A DNA stretch of 39,614 nt, taken from positions 1 through 39,614 of the forward strand of contig JANQQN010000239.1 of NCBI GenBank assembly GCA_028289325.1, written 5' to 3'. Shown here in pieces: positions 1 through 8,632 of this stretch. A program made the position numbers and the translations under genes. Each line of letters starts with the position of its first letter. Positions within the stretch are counted from its first letter, which is position 1. The DNA is from Myxococcota bacterium (GTDB taxonomy: Bacteria; Myxococcota; Kuafuiibacteriia; Kuafuiibacteriales; Kuafuiibacteriaceae). A model generated the notes under the pieces. That model did no database searches. It was not told where the DNA came from and saw only the letters and a program-made list of their open reading frames with translations.

Positions 1-1
1 C

Positions 2-1291
2 AAAGCGGCCCTCGCAGGGCGAGTGCTTCCTGACGCCTCGACCCTTCCCTACCGCGCGACGGTGCTGGAGTACATTCGGGCTGCGCGATCCCGCGGGCGT
101 TCCGTGTACCTCGTCACGGCGGCGGACCAGCGCATCGCCGACCGGGTGGCCGAGCACCTCGAGGTGTTCGACGAGGCGATCGGGACCACGGACGGCCGCA
201 ACCTGCGGTCGGCGCGCAAAGCCGAGCTTCTGGTTGAGCGCTTCGGCGACAAGGGATTCGAGTATGTGGGGGATTCCGCAGCGGATCTCGGCGTGTGGCC
301 CAAAGCGGGCAAGGGGGCTCTGGTCGCGGCCAAGCCCAGCGTGGAGGCGGCAGCGAAGGCGATCCTTCCCGACGTCGAGGTCCTGGTCCCCCGAGCATCG
401 GGGCGCCTAAAGGCGATCTTCAAGGCGCTGCGTCCCCACCAGTGGTCAAAGAACGCCCTGCTGTTTCTCCCTGCGCTCCTCGCTCACCAGTATGGGGACC
501 CGGACGTGATGCTGCGGGTGCTCATCGCGTTCGTTTGCTTCAGTCTGTGCGCGTCCTCGGTGTACGTCGTGAACGACCTCCTGGACCTCGAGCAGGACCG
601 GGTGCACCGCACAAAGAAGAAGCGCCCCTTCGCCTCCGGCGCCCTGAGCATCCCGACCGGACTCGCGCTGGGTGCGGGCACCTTCGGGATCGGCGTCATC
701 GCCGCGCTGCTGTTTCTCCCGTTGTCGTTCGTCTTGGTTCTCCTTGGCTACGTCGCCATCACCACCGCCTACTCGGTGTTCCTGAAGCGCAAGATCATCG
801 TCGATGTGGTCACCCTGGCCTCACTGTTCACCTACCGGGTGATCGCGGGCGGGGTGGCGGGGGGCATCGAGCTATCGTTTTGGCTGCTCGCATTCTCGAT
901 GTTCTTCTTCACCGGGCTGGCCTTCGCGAAGCGCTACTCAGAGCTCCGCGTACTCCGGAACGCGAACCGGGAGACGACCCCCGGGCGCGGCTACCAGGTT
1001 CAAGACCTCGAGATTATCGCGTCGACAGGACCGGCGTGCGGTCTGCTCGCCGTGCTCGTCTTCGCGCTGTACATCCATAGCGACGCCGTCACGAGCATCT
1101 ACCCGGAGCCTCGCGTCCTATGGCTCATCTGCCCGGTGCTGTTGTACTGGGTGACTCGGATCTGGTTCCTGGCCGCTCGCGAGCAACTCGACGATGATCC
1201 CGTCGTCTTCGCGCTCAAAGACCGAATGTCCTACGTGGCGGGCATCATCGCCGCCGCAAGCGTTGCGGCGGCGAAGTTCTGGCCGATCTAA
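2..1291 (+). CDS. HAD-UbiA fusion prenyltransferase (5' truncated)
   Basis: The frame is open from base 2, so the gene begins upstream of the window and the N-terminal DxD half of its HAD domain is missing here. Numbering from an internal GTG at 23, residues 1-105 are the rest of a HAD phosphatase-like domain with a GDSAAD motif (83-88). Residues ~130-422 are a polytopic UbiA domain with the first Asp-rich motif NDLLDLEQD (184-192), which binds the Mg-diphosphate of the prenyl donor, and about eight hydrophobic segments. HAD-UbiA fusions of this kind resemble decaprenyl-phosphate phosphoribosyltransferase, which transfers phosphoribose to a polyprenyl phosphate at the inner membrane for cell-envelope glycans. 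The exact substrate is not shown. The gene converges on the GT39-type transferase at 1351-2682, which could use a polyprenyl-phosphate sugar. Confidence 0.88.
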   Translation, partial: KAALAGRVLPDASTLPYRATVLEYIRAARSRGRSVYLVTAADQRIADRVAEHLEVFDEAIGTTDGRNLRSARKAELLVERFGDKGFEYVGDSAADLGVWPKAGKGALVAAKPSVEAAAKAILPDVEVLVPRASGRLKAIFKALRPHQWSKNALLFLPALLAHQYGDPDVMLRVLIAFVCFSLCASSVYVVNDLLDLEQDRVHRTKKKRPFASGALSIPTGLALGAGTFGIGVIAALLFLPLSFVLVLLGYVAITTAYSVFLKRKIIVDVVTLASLFTYRVIAGGVAGGIELSFWLLAFSMFFFTGLAFAKRYSELRVLRNANRETTPGRGYQVQDLEIIASTGPACGLLAVLVFALYIHSDAVTSIYPEPRVLWLICPVLLYWVTRIWFLAAREQLDDDPVVFALKDRMSYVAGIIAAASVAAAKFWPI

Positions 1292-1332
1292 GGCCCGATC
1301 GCCCTTCGTTAGGCCTAAGAGTTCGAAATCGA

Positions 1333-1347
1333 CGCCCCGGCGGGGCG
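1333..1347. terminator. hairpin between convergent genes
   Basis: CGCCCC and GGGGCG (1333-1338 and 1342-1347) form a 6-bp stem with a 3-base loop in the 59-bp gap between the convergent UbiA and GT39 genes. There is no clear T run, so termination is inferred from position only. Confidence 0.4.
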
Positions 1348-1350
1348 ACG

Positions 1351-2682
1351 TCACTCGGACGCCGTTGCCGTCGCGTCGCGACGACCGCGAAACCGATCCA
1401 GGAGGCAAACGACGCCGAATCCCGCGAACACCGCAATGTAAGGCTCGGACACGAGGTGATACCGGTCCGCGACGACGATGATCGCGTGAAGCGCAGTGAA
1501 GTACGCCCATAGCAGCAGGGGCGGATTGAACAACGCCGCCCGCCAGGGCCGCGTCACGAAGTTAAAAGCGAGCCCCACCAGGCTGAGGCCAAGCATCAGG
1601 TACCAAAAGGAGGTCGTAAGGAGCTTAAACGGATTCCAGGCCTCGGCGCCGAAGGACTCGGTGATACCCACTTTGTTCCAGTGGACAGCGATGGTCTCGC
1701 GACCGTGAAGCCGGACCGCTTTGACCATCGTGCGACCCACGAACGCCAGCGGCTTCTCCAGGATGTACGCCTTCGCGCGATCGCCAAGCTGTCGATCTCG
1801 CTCGATCAAGGAAAGGCCTTTCGTGTCGTCCGGCAACTGTTGATACTCGCCGGTGGTCGCCGGGTTGTTGCCCATCCACAGCATCGAGCCAAAGTTGGCC
1901 GACACCAAGACCGGCTTCCCGAACACCTGATAGTTGCGCCAGGTCCACGGCGCGATGAGCGCGAGCGCGATGACGTAAGCGACGGTGAGCCGCACCAAAG
2001 CTCGACGCCAGGTGGTCTGAGCGAGGATGACCGCGGACCCTGCGAGGATGAGGGGGACAAAGAGGCCAACCGGCCGCACGTAGATCGCGCCCGCCCAGAC
2101 CACCCCCGAAACCGCCCACGCGATGATGCTCGACCCGCCGGGTCGGTCGACGAGCCATAGGCCGAACGTGACCAGGGCGATGAACATGACCTCGCTGGCG
2201 ATGATCGTCGTGTACAGAATTCCGGTGGGCCAAAACGCCATGACCATGCCCGCGACGACCCCCACCCGCCATCCGAAGTGGCGTTCGGCGACCCACATCG
2301 TGAAGTACACGCTGGCCATCGAGATGAGGAAGTTGAAGACCTCGAGATACACGAAGTCCCGGCCGACGACCGATTGAATGCCGGCGATGATGCCCGCCGT
2401 GCCGACCGACCAATAGATGGTCGGCTCGGTGGGCGTCCACCCGAAGACCCCGTGGTCGAGGATGTTCCGCGCGAACTGCATGTACGCGTAGCTGTCGGAG
2501 ACCGGATGGATATCGACCAGGAGCAGCCACAGAAGGCGCAGGGCGGCGGCAACGATCAGGATCGTCCACGTCGTCCGCCGGCGGACCTCACGGGCGGCGT
2601 CCGCGTCGACGTCGGATGATGTGAAGAGCTCGAGGAACGTGGGCCTCGATGCCGGTGGGGGTCGTTCAATGGCGCTGGTCAA
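1351..2682 (-). CDS. GT39-type membrane glycosyltransferase (ArnT/PMT-like)
   Basis: This 443-residue protein has about ten hydrophobic segments. It belongs to the polyprenyl-phosphate-sugar transferase superfamily (GT39/ArnT/PMT-like), which moves a sugar from a lipid carrier to an acceptor on the periplasmic side. After the first membrane segment (~38-58) comes HPVSDSYAYMQFARN (59-73), which matches the first periplasmic loop of the family; Asp63 is the likely catalytic acid. The start is TTG at 2682, chosen because GAGGGA lies about 6 bases upstream and no ATG lies near the domain start. The acceptor is unknown. The convergent HAD-UbiA gene could supply the lipid-linked donor, which is an inference from position. 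Confidence 0.8.
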   Translation of the reverse strand: MTSAIERPPPASRPTFLELFTSSDVDADAAREVRRRTTWTILIVAAALRLLWLLLVDIHPVSDSYAYMQFARNILDHGVFGWTPTEPTIYWSVGTAGIIAGIQSVVGRDFVYLEVFNFLISMASVYFTMWVAERHFGWRVGVVAGMVMAFWPTGILYTTIIASEVMFIALVTFGLWLVDRPGGSSIIAWAVSGVVWAGAIYVRPVGLFVPLILAGSAVILAQTTWRRALVRLTVAYVIALALIAPWTWRNYQVFGKPVLVSANFGSMLWMGNNPATTGEYQQLPDDTKGLSLIERDRQLGDRAKAYILEKPLAFVGRTMVKAVRLHGRETIAVHWNKVGITESFGAEAWNPFKLLTTSFWYLMLGLSLVGLAFNFVTRPWRAALFNPPLLLWAYFTALHAIIVVADRYHLVSEPYIAVFAGFGVVCLLDRFRGRRDATATASE

Positions 2683-2869
2683 CCCGCTTCCCTCAGGAGG
2701 CGCGGGTACTACGCCAGATAGGGCGAGTCAATTCTCGGCGGACCCGCGTCGGTCGCCGCCACGCGGCTCTCGGCGCTCGTCCGCCAAGATTATCGCTTTG
2801 GCGCCCCCCGTCGACTGCGTCGTCGGGAATGGCCTCCGCAGAATTCTTGCCGGGCCAGGCACTGTGGCT

Positions 2870-4336
2870 TCAGGGCGTATACTCGTACTGCGTGAAGTCA
2901 CCCATTCCCCAGTTGGACCACCCGGGAAGCGTGCGTCGACCGCGGCCCTCGAGTTCGTCCCGCTCACTGGCGTCAACCGTACCTGCGTGTGCAGCCTCCC
3001 ACGCGAAGGTCGTGCAGTTGTTGTCCCAGATGTTGTACGCGCGACCTCCAGCCGCCGACTCCTGTCGAAATCCGTCGACGAAACGATCGACTCGGTCGAG
3101 GTCGACATTTTCGACTTCGGTCACCTCGACGCGGCTGCCGTGGCCGTGCTCGCGGGAGAGGTAGGCCAGAAGCTCGTCCCGGGATCCGGCGGTCAGGTCG
3201 CCGGTCGCCGGGTCGATCTCCAAATCAATGGGGATCTGGTGGGTCCGGACCTGGCCGTGCGCGCCGTTGTAGCGACCGAATTGGTGCAGGGTCGCCCGAC
3301 GTGACCCGCCGGGGCTGTCTTCAAAGGTGACGATGTCGGCGTGGCCGAGCTGGAGCCTCTCCCCTACGATCCCCTGGTAGTCCTCCGGAATGGCGATGTC
3401 GTAGTCCGGATAAATGGTCACCCACGCGTCGCCAGGCCGAGCGGGCTGGGGGGCGCCGTCGGCCATCGCCGGCGTGGCCACCGCCGCGCGGGCGTTGCGG
3501 AGCGCCTCCCGCGTCGTGGGCCCGACCTGACCATCGACGTCGCCGGCATCATAGCCTCGCTGGTTCAGTCCGGCTTGAAGCTCGCGCGCCTCCTCCGCCG
3601 TCCATCGCGTCTGCCCGATCAGAGCACTGAAGCGGTCATCCGGGACCGCCTGGTGGCCGTCACCGGGCTCGGTGACCGGGCCGTCGCCGGGCACCGCGAC
3701 CACACGGTCAGGGTCGACCTCGCCATCGGCCGCGACCGGAGGGGGCAGTGCCCCATCGCCCGCCGCGGCACGAGCACGGGCCATCGCTGCTCGCGTATTG
3801 GGCCCCACGATACCGTCGACGGTACCCGCGTCATAACCACGCTCGTTGAGCCCGGTCTGCAGCGCCCGCCCTTCCGACCGGGTCCAGGAGGTCTGTCCCA
3901 ACAGGGCCGAGAACCGCCCGTCGGTCACCGTCCGCCCGTCTGCGACCGGCCCGCCGTCTGCGGCCGGCCCACCGTCGGCGGCGCGAGCGCGCTCGATGGC
4001 CCCTCGGGTGACCGGACCGACGACGCCGTCGACGGTCCCGGACGTAAAGCCGCGTTCGTTCAGCCCGGTCTGCAGTTCTCGCGCCTCCGAACGGCTCCAC
4101 GAGGTCTGTCCCAGAAGACCCGCGAACCGACGGTCGGAGACCGTCCTCGCCCGGGCGCCAGCGTCGAACGTGTCGCCGGTGGTCACGCCTTCTTCGCGGA
4201 GGACGCGCGCCACGTCGGCCGCGGGCACACCATCGACCGCGCCTCGCAACGTCATGAGGTCATTGAGCCCGAGCCGAGGCCGCAGATCGAAGAGGGACGC
4301 GTTTCGCCCGCCGGTCAGTATGTCCAAGGTCACCAT
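2870..4336 (-). CDS. three peptidoglycan-binding repeats plus putative permuted papain-like domain
   Basis: The protein has 488 residues. A short N-terminal region (1-65) has no recognised signal peptide. Three repeats of about 52 residues follow (~69-119, 139-192, 233-285). Each has the pattern LxGQTxW, LQxGLNxRG, VDGxVGPxTR, typical of PG_binding_1 domains that hold peptidoglycan. Acidic Gly/Pro-rich linkers separate them. The C-terminal part (~305-488) has GHADIVTF (His332) and NIWDNNCTTFAWEAAHAG (Cys441). His before Cys is the order seen in circularly permuted NlpC/P60/papain-like amidases or acyltransferases, so a cell-wall-targeted hydrolase is plausible but unproven. The start at 4336 is preferred over in-frame upstream codons because AGAGGGG sits just upstream and the previous gene stops one base before it. 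It could be a secreted effector, a wall-remodelling enzyme or a toxin. Confidence 0.72.
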   Translation of the reverse strand: MVTLDILTGGRNASLFDLRPRLGLNDLMTLRGAVDGVPAADVARVLREEGVTTGDTFDAGARARTVSDRRFAGLLGQTSWSRSEARELQTGLNERGFTSGTVDGVVGPVTRGAIERARAADGGPAADGGPVADGRTVTDGRFSALLGQTSWTRSEGRALQTGLNERGYDAGTVDGIVGPNTRAAMARARAAAGDGALPPPVAADGEVDPDRVVAVPGDGPVTEPGDGHQAVPDDRFSALIGQTRWTAEEARELQAGLNQRGYDAGDVDGQVGPTTREALRNARAAVATPAMADGAPQPARPGDAWVTIYPDYDIAIPEDYQGIVGERLQLGHADIVTFEDSPGGSRRATLHQFGRYNGAHGQVRTHQIPIDLEIDPATGDLTAGSRDELLAYLSREHGHGSRVEVTEVENVDLDRVDRFVDGFRQESAAGGRAYNIWDNNCTTFAWEAAHAGTVDASERDELEGRGRRTLPGWSNWGMGDFTQYEYTP

Positions 4337-4337
4337 G

Positions 4338-4934
4338 TCAGGAACCCCTCTGCTGAAGCTGGAAGCAGCGGCGTCCGCTGTCGCCGCTGCGTGTGATGGC
4401 CGCCGAGGACCGTTTCGAGGCTCGCCCACCGGACGCCCCCATCTCCGGGGAGGCGGGCGTCACGGCGCGGTCCGACGCGCCCGGTCGGGCCGACAAGCCT
4501 GACCCAGACGTCCGGGGGCGGCCTGGATCGACGAATGATGACGCCTTGAGCGTCCCGATCGGCGCCTGTTGACCATACTGGGGGCCCTGCCGCGACGCCT
4601 GTCCGCCGATCAGCTGCCGATAGCGGTGGCCGACCGCGTCGTTCGACCCGTGAACGGACCGCAGCAGCCGGACCACGCCCGGGTGACCCTTAATGATATC
4701 CATCAGCGCCCGCGACGCGTCCTCGGACCGAAACTGGGTCGCCAAGGCGATGGACAGTCGAACCAGCCCGTCGACGGCCGGGCCGTCACCTTGCGCCGCG
4801 GCGCGGTCCAAAGGGCCGGTCAATGCCCGCCCGAAGCCAGGCACGAAGGCCAGCGACCCCGTCGCGTCGCGCTCAAGAAGACTGAAGGCGACGGTCAGGA
4901 GATCCGATCCTTCTCGGCCGGCCAAGGCATTCAC
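4338..4934 (-). CDS. hypothetical helical protein paired with the peptidoglycan-binding protein
   Basis: I do not recognise this family. Read from GTG 4934 it has 198 residues: a helical N-terminal half (LLTVAFSLLERD, LVRLSIALATQF, ALMDIIKGHPGVVRLLRSVHG) and a low-complexity Ser/Gly/Arg-rich tail from ~110. The frame stays open to 5258, but that upstream part is Arg/Cys-rich with no protein-like pattern, so I start at 4934; no strong ribosome site decides it, and a TTG nearby is also possible. The stop is one base before the start of the peptidoglycan-binding gene, so the two are almost certainly co-transcribed. Residues ~57-97 align loosely with ~51-92 of the hypothetical protein at 20204-20719. 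A chaperone, adaptor or immunity role is only a guess from the pairing. Confidence 0.55.
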   Translation of the reverse strand: MNALAGREGSDLLTVAFSLLERDATGSLAFVPGFGRALTGPLDRAAAQGDGPAVDGLVRLSIALATQFRSEDASRALMDIIKGHPGVVRLLRSVHGSNDAVGHRYRQLIGGQASRQGPQYGQQAPIGTLKASSFVDPGRPRTSGSGLSARPGASDRAVTPASPEMGASGGRASKRSSAAITRSGDSGRRCFQLQQRGS

Positions 4935-5217
4935 GCCATCGTTATCGGAAACACTTCCATGTCGTTGCGAAAAAAAATCGCGCCCTTGCCCCTCGCCGCT
5001 CCGGCCGACCGAATGCGGGCAACGAACGCAACGCGTCCTGCACCCACCGTCCTCCTTCCCATCCTTTTTTTCGGCGGCGCCGGCCGATGGGGACCGTCGT
5101 TCGACGCGGGCCCTTCGCGCGCATTTCCCCGGCCGAACCGAAGGGTTGCGGTGTCCGATACCGCGCTGGCGCGCGTCCCCACCTTGACGGCAGGACTCGC
5201 CTCGCGGACCGTAGGCT
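4935..5217. other. divergent intergenic region
   Basis: This 283-bp gap separates the minus-strand pair at 2870-4934 from the plus-strand aldolase, so it should hold two outward promoters. It contains runs of A (around 4970) and T (around 5064). I see no convincing -35/-10 pair, operator or RNA gene. Confidence 0.5.
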
Positions 5218-6297
5218 ATGGGCCATGAGAAGCTCGAGCTCCCCACCGGCGTGATCACTGGCGACCTCGTTCAGAAGACGTTCGCCCACGCCAAGACCCA
5301 TCAGTACGCCCTGCCGGCCGTCAATGTCGTCGGGACGAACGGTATGAACGCCCTCCTGGAGACCGCGCGGGACCTGAAGGCTCCGGTGATCTGCCAGTTC
5401 TCCAACAGCGGCGCGTCCTTCGTGGCAGGAAAAGGCTTATCCAACGCCGACCAGCGCGCGTCGATCGCCGGCGCTATCGCCGGTTCGTACCATATCCACG
5501 AGCTCGCCAAAGCCTACGGCGCCTCGGTCATCCTTCACACCGACCACTGCGCGAAGAAACTATTGCCATGGGTGGATGGCCTCCTGGAGGCCGGCGAAGC
5601 GTACTACGAGCGCAACTCAAAACCCCTGTTCAGCTCGCACATGCTCGACCTGTCCGAAGAGTCGCTCGAAGAGAACATCGGCACCTGCAAGCGGTATCTG
5701 GAACGCATGAGCAAAATGGGCATGACCCTCGAGATCGAGCTGGGGGTCACCGGGGGCGAGGAAGACGGGGTCGACAACACCGACGTCGACGCCTCGCGCC
5801 TGTACACCCAGCCGGAGGAAGTCGCCTACGCGTACGAAGAGCTGAGCTCGGTCAGCGACCGGTTCACGATCGCCGCGTCGTTCGGCAACGTGCACGGGGT
5901 GTACAAGCCGGGAAATGTGAAGCTCCAGCCGGCGATCCTCAACAACTCCCAGAAGTACATTCAAGAGAAACACTCCACCCCCGAAAAGCCGGTCTACTTC
6001 GTGTTCCATGGCGGATCGGGTTCATCGCTGGCCGAAATCCGAGAAGCCATCTCGTACGGGGTCATCAAGATGAACGTGGATACCGATCTGCAGTGGGCCT
6101 TTTGGAACGGAATCCGCAACTACTACACGGACAATGAAGGCTACCTGCAGGCGCAGATCGGAAACCCCAAAGGTAGCGACGAGCCCAACAAGAAGTACTA
6201 CGATCCTCGAGTGTGGCTCCGAAAGGGCGAGGAATCATTCAAGACCCGTCTCGCCCAGGTTTTCGAGGACCTTAACAACGTCGAACGCCTCGCCTGA
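5218..6297 (+). CDS. fbaA: class II fructose-bisphosphate aldolase
   Basis: The enzyme reversibly cleaves fructose 1,6-bisphosphate to dihydroxyacetone phosphate and glyceraldehyde 3-phosphate in cytoplasmic glycolysis and gluconeogenesis. At 359 residues it has the same length as the E. coli class IIA enzyme, and the key residues fall at the same numbers: catalytic Asp109, zinc ligands His110, His226 and His264, Glu174, and Glu182. Signature strings HTDHCAKKLLPW (107-118), NVHGVYKPGN (224-233) and FHGGSGSS (263-270) are intact. The start ATG at 5218 gives the family-length N-terminus, though the ribosome site is weak. It is transcribed alone, with a hairpin 18 bases after the stop. Nothing odd is seen. 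Confidence 0.97.
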   Translation: MGHEKLELPTGVITGDLVQKTFAHAKTHQYALPAVNVVGTNGMNALLETARDLKAPVICQFSNSGASFVAGKGLSNADQRASIAGAIAGSYHIHELAKAYGASVILHTDHCAKKLLPWVDGLLEAGEAYYERNSKPLFSSHMLDLSEESLEENIGTCKRYLERMSKMGMTLEIELGVTGGEEDGVDNTDVDASRLYTQPEEVAYAYEELSSVSDRFTIAASFGNVHGVYKPGNVKLQPAILNNSQKYIQEKHSTPEKPVYFVFHGGSGSSLAEIREAISYGVIKMNVDTDLQWAFWNGIRNYYTDNEGYLQAQIGNPKGSDEPNKKYYDPRVWLRKGEESFKTRLAQVFEDLNNVERLA

Positions 6298-6315
6298 TCT
6301 CGATCGCCACGCCGC

Positions 6316-6335
6316 GGCGCCGAGCGAACGGCGCC
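6316..6335 (+). terminator. hairpin after the aldolase gene
   Basis: Two GGCGCC arms (6316-6321 and 6330-6335) can pair around an 8-base loop, 18 bases past the aldolase stop. There is no T run, so the terminator role is inferred from position. Confidence 0.4.
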
Positions 6336-6572
6336 CCTACCGTCGTGAGCGGACGCCGGGCCCCAAAGACAGCAGTACCGAACGCGGCCGGACCGGCTCC
6401 CGGCCGTGCTCGCCCACCGCTATCGCGGGCATTGGTCATTTTTCGGTTCCGAGCGGTCAGCCGCGCATCACAAAGATGCACACATAGCGTGTGCCGCCTG
6501 CGCCCGGTCGTGCTCTGCTCATCGCAGCTCGGCGGCCGCAAAGGGGCCGGATTCGAGCATGGAGCACTCCGT

Positions 6573-7511
6573 ATGAAGGCCATTGTCTACGACCGATTCG
6601 GACCGCCAGAGGTCCTCGAACCACGCGCGCTCCCCGACCCCGGGCCCGCCCCGGGCCACGCTCGGGTCGCCGTCCACGCCGCCGCCGTGAATCCCAAGGA
6701 CGTGCTGCTGCGCAAAGGGAAGTTGCGCTGGCTCGCGCGGGCTCCCTTTCCACGGGTACCCGGCTACGACGTGGCCGGGGTTCTATTGGACGATGCCGAG
6801 GGCATCGCGGCCGGTACGCCCGTGTATGGGATGATCCAGGCCCACAGCGGCGGCGCTTGCGCGCAGGTGGCCTCGGTTCCGTTCGATGAGCTCGCCCCTG
6901 TGCCCGCTGGCCTGTCGATGGTTGAGGCGGCGTCGCTTCCGCTGGTCGGCCTCACCGCTTTACAGGCCCTGCGCGATGAGCTCGGCGTGGAGCCAGGGCA
7001 GCGGGTGCTTCTCAACGGCGCATCGGGCGGGGTCGGCACCGTCGCCGTTCAGATAGCCAAGGCGCTCGGGGCGGAGGTCATCGCCGTCTGCTCGGCGCGA
7101 AACGCCCCGCTGGTCCGCGACCTCGGGGCGGACGTCGTGCTCGACTACCAACGAGACGACCTGAAGCAGACCACGGGCCTCGATCACGTCTTCGATATCT
7201 ACGGAACGCTCCCCTACGACCGGGCGCGCCGACTGCTGGGGTCGAAGGGACGATACTGCACCGCGATCCCGTCGCCGCCGGCGATCCTTCGCGGGCTGCT
7301 GCGACGAGCGGGCGTTCATCCCGCCGCCTTGGTGGTGGTGCGAAGTCGCCGCAAGGATCTCGCCCAGCTCAGCGAGTGGGTGGAGCGAGGCGCGCTTCGC
7401 CCCGTTGTCGATCGCGTCCTTCCCTTGGAAGAGGCGTCCGCCGCGCACGCATACCTCGAGACCCGCCGCGCCCGGGGCAAAGTCGTTCTCGAGGTCACGC
7501 CCCCTAACTAG
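6573..7511 (+). CDS. zinc-free MDR oxidoreductase (quinone reductase-like)
   Basis: This 312-residue protein belongs to the medium-chain dehydrogenase/reductase superfamily. It begins with the typical MKAIVYDRFGPPEVL and has a GroES-like N-terminal domain and a Rossmann NAD(P)-binding motif GASGGVG (149-155) followed by AVQIAKALGAEV. The cysteine/histidine zinc sites of classical alcohol dehydrogenases are absent, which points to the zeta-crystallin/quinone oxidoreductase branch that reduces quinones or enones with NADPH. ATG 6573 is chosen because GGAG lies 8 bases upstream and it matches the family N-terminus. Its stop overlaps the stop of the convergent monooxygenase gene within one CTAG. 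The physiological substrate is unknown. Confidence 0.88.
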   Translation: MKAIVYDRFGPPEVLEPRALPDPGPAPGHARVAVHAAAVNPKDVLLRKGKLRWLARAPFPRVPGYDVAGVLLDDAEGIAAGTPVYGMIQAHSGGACAQVASVPFDELAPVPAGLSMVEAASLPLVGLTALQALRDELGVEPGQRVLLNGASGGVGTVAVQIAKALGAEVIAVCSARNAPLVRDLGADVVLDYQRDDLKQTTGLDHVFDIYGTLPYDRARRLLGSKGRYCTAIPSPPAILRGLLRRAGVHPAALVVVRSRRKDLAQLSEWVERGALRPVVDRVLPLEEASAAHAYLETRRARGKVVLEVTPPN

Positions 7512-8632
7512 GACGGGCGGGCCATGAGCGACGCGGGAACCGGCTCCGGTCGGCGCGCCGGTCGATCCTCGGCCATCATCTGGCCGGCGAGGAACAAGCA
7601 GTGCTCCTGCTCGTCGGGATGGGTGTGCTCGTGAGCCAACATAAGTAGGGTGGAAAAAGGTCCGGTCCGATCCTGCAGATCCGCCAACTTCTGGCGGACG
7701 GTCTCGGGTGACCCGAAGATGACCAAGTCTCGCACGAGATCCGTCACGGTGGTTTGGTCCGTAGCGCCGATCTTGTGCTGAGCGTTGAAGTGGCGCAGCA
7801 GCCGCAGCTCGTACTCGAAGTGTTTGTAGGTCCCCGAAGTCGGGTTCATCACGAACTTCTCCGCCTCCGCGTCCGTGTCGGCGATAAACACGGAGCGAAC
7901 GACCTTCCACCTCGCGGGGTTCGCCGTGCGCCCGCTGCCCGCCCCTTCCTGATAGGTTTCCCACTGACGCTCGAGCGCCGTCGGGGGCGCAAAGTGCGCG
8001 GAAAGGAGCATCCAGTCGTTCTCGCCGGCCAGGCGAGCGCTGTGGGAGGCGCCGCTGGATGCGGCCAAGGCCAAGGGCGGATGAGGCTGTTGCACCATCT
8101 CCGGGAAGCTGCCGATGCCCAGCTCCGGGAAGAGCTGGCTCTCGAGGCGGACATGGTAGTGCTCGTTGTCGATGTTCCACGGCGGCGACTGAGACCAGAT
8201 ATGACGGACGACCTCCAACGCCGCGAACATCTTTTCCATGCGGCGCTTGCCGTCCTGGAGGCCGTAGAGCTCCTGGTCGCTCTGCAGACCGCCGCCCCCG
8301 ATGCCCACCATGAGCCGGCCGCCGCTGAGATGATCCAGCATGGCGATTCCTGCCGCGACCTCCACTGGGTGATAGAATGGAAGGTTGAGAACCCCGGCCC
8401 CCAACCGGATTCGTTTCGTGCGCGCCGCTGCGTAGCTGAGGAACATTCGGTTGTTGGTGACGCTGTAGACGGAGCCGGAAAAATGCTCGCCGGTCCACAC
8501 CTCCGAGAAGCCCCATTGCTCCGCCCGCTCAACCTTGCCCACATCCTCTGCGATCTTCAGTCCGAACGCCTTCCGTGACGGATAGAGGGGCTGCATAAAT
8601 AGTCCCAGGTTCAGGTCCAGGTCCGCGTTCAT
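7508..8632 (-). CDS. LLM-class flavin-dependent oxidoreductase (luciferase-like)
   Basis: The protein has 374 residues and the bacterial-luciferase TIM-barrel pattern: FSEVWTGEHF near residue 45, then RIRLGAGVLNLPFYHPV, LDHLSGGRLMVGIGGGG, and a C-terminal FGSPETVRQKLADL where family members close the FMN or F420 site. Such enzymes oxidise small molecules with O2 and reduced flavin, or act as F420 dehydrogenases; which applies cannot be read here. ATG 8632 has GGAG 8 bases upstream and overlaps the GNAT stop by four bases (ATGA), so the two are translationally coupled. The pairing suggests oxidation and acylation of a common substrate, perhaps one made by the cluster at 9776-15444. That link is inferred. 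Confidence 0.88.
   Translation of the reverse strand: MNADLDLNLGLFMQPLYPSRKAFGLKIAEDVGKVERAEQWGFSEVWTGEHFSGSVYSVTNNRMFLSYAAARTKRIRLGAGVLNLPFYHPVEVAAGIAMLDHLSGGRLMVGIGGGGLQSDQELYGLQDGKRRMEKMFAALEVVRHIWSQSPPWNIDNEHYHVRLESQLFPELGIGSFPEMVQQPHPPLALAASSGASHSARLAGENDWMLLSAHFAPPTALERQWETYQEGAGSGRTANPARWKVVRSVFIADTDAEAEKFVMNPTSGTYKHFEYELRLLRHFNAQHKIGATDQTTVTDLVRDLVIFGSPETVRQKLADLQDRTGPFSTLLMLAHEHTHPDEQEHCLFLAGQMMAEDRPARRPEPVPASLMARPS

Noticed and set aside
2744..2766. Hairpin CCGCGT/ACGCGG as terminator of the peptidoglycan-binding gene
   Set aside because: It lies about 100 bases past the stop, has an 11-base loop and no T run, and short GC-rich stems are frequent by chance here.
4935..5258. N-terminal extension of the hypothetical gene at 4338 to 5258
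   Set aside because: The extension overlaps the aldolase start and is Arg/Cys-rich without protein-like pattern.
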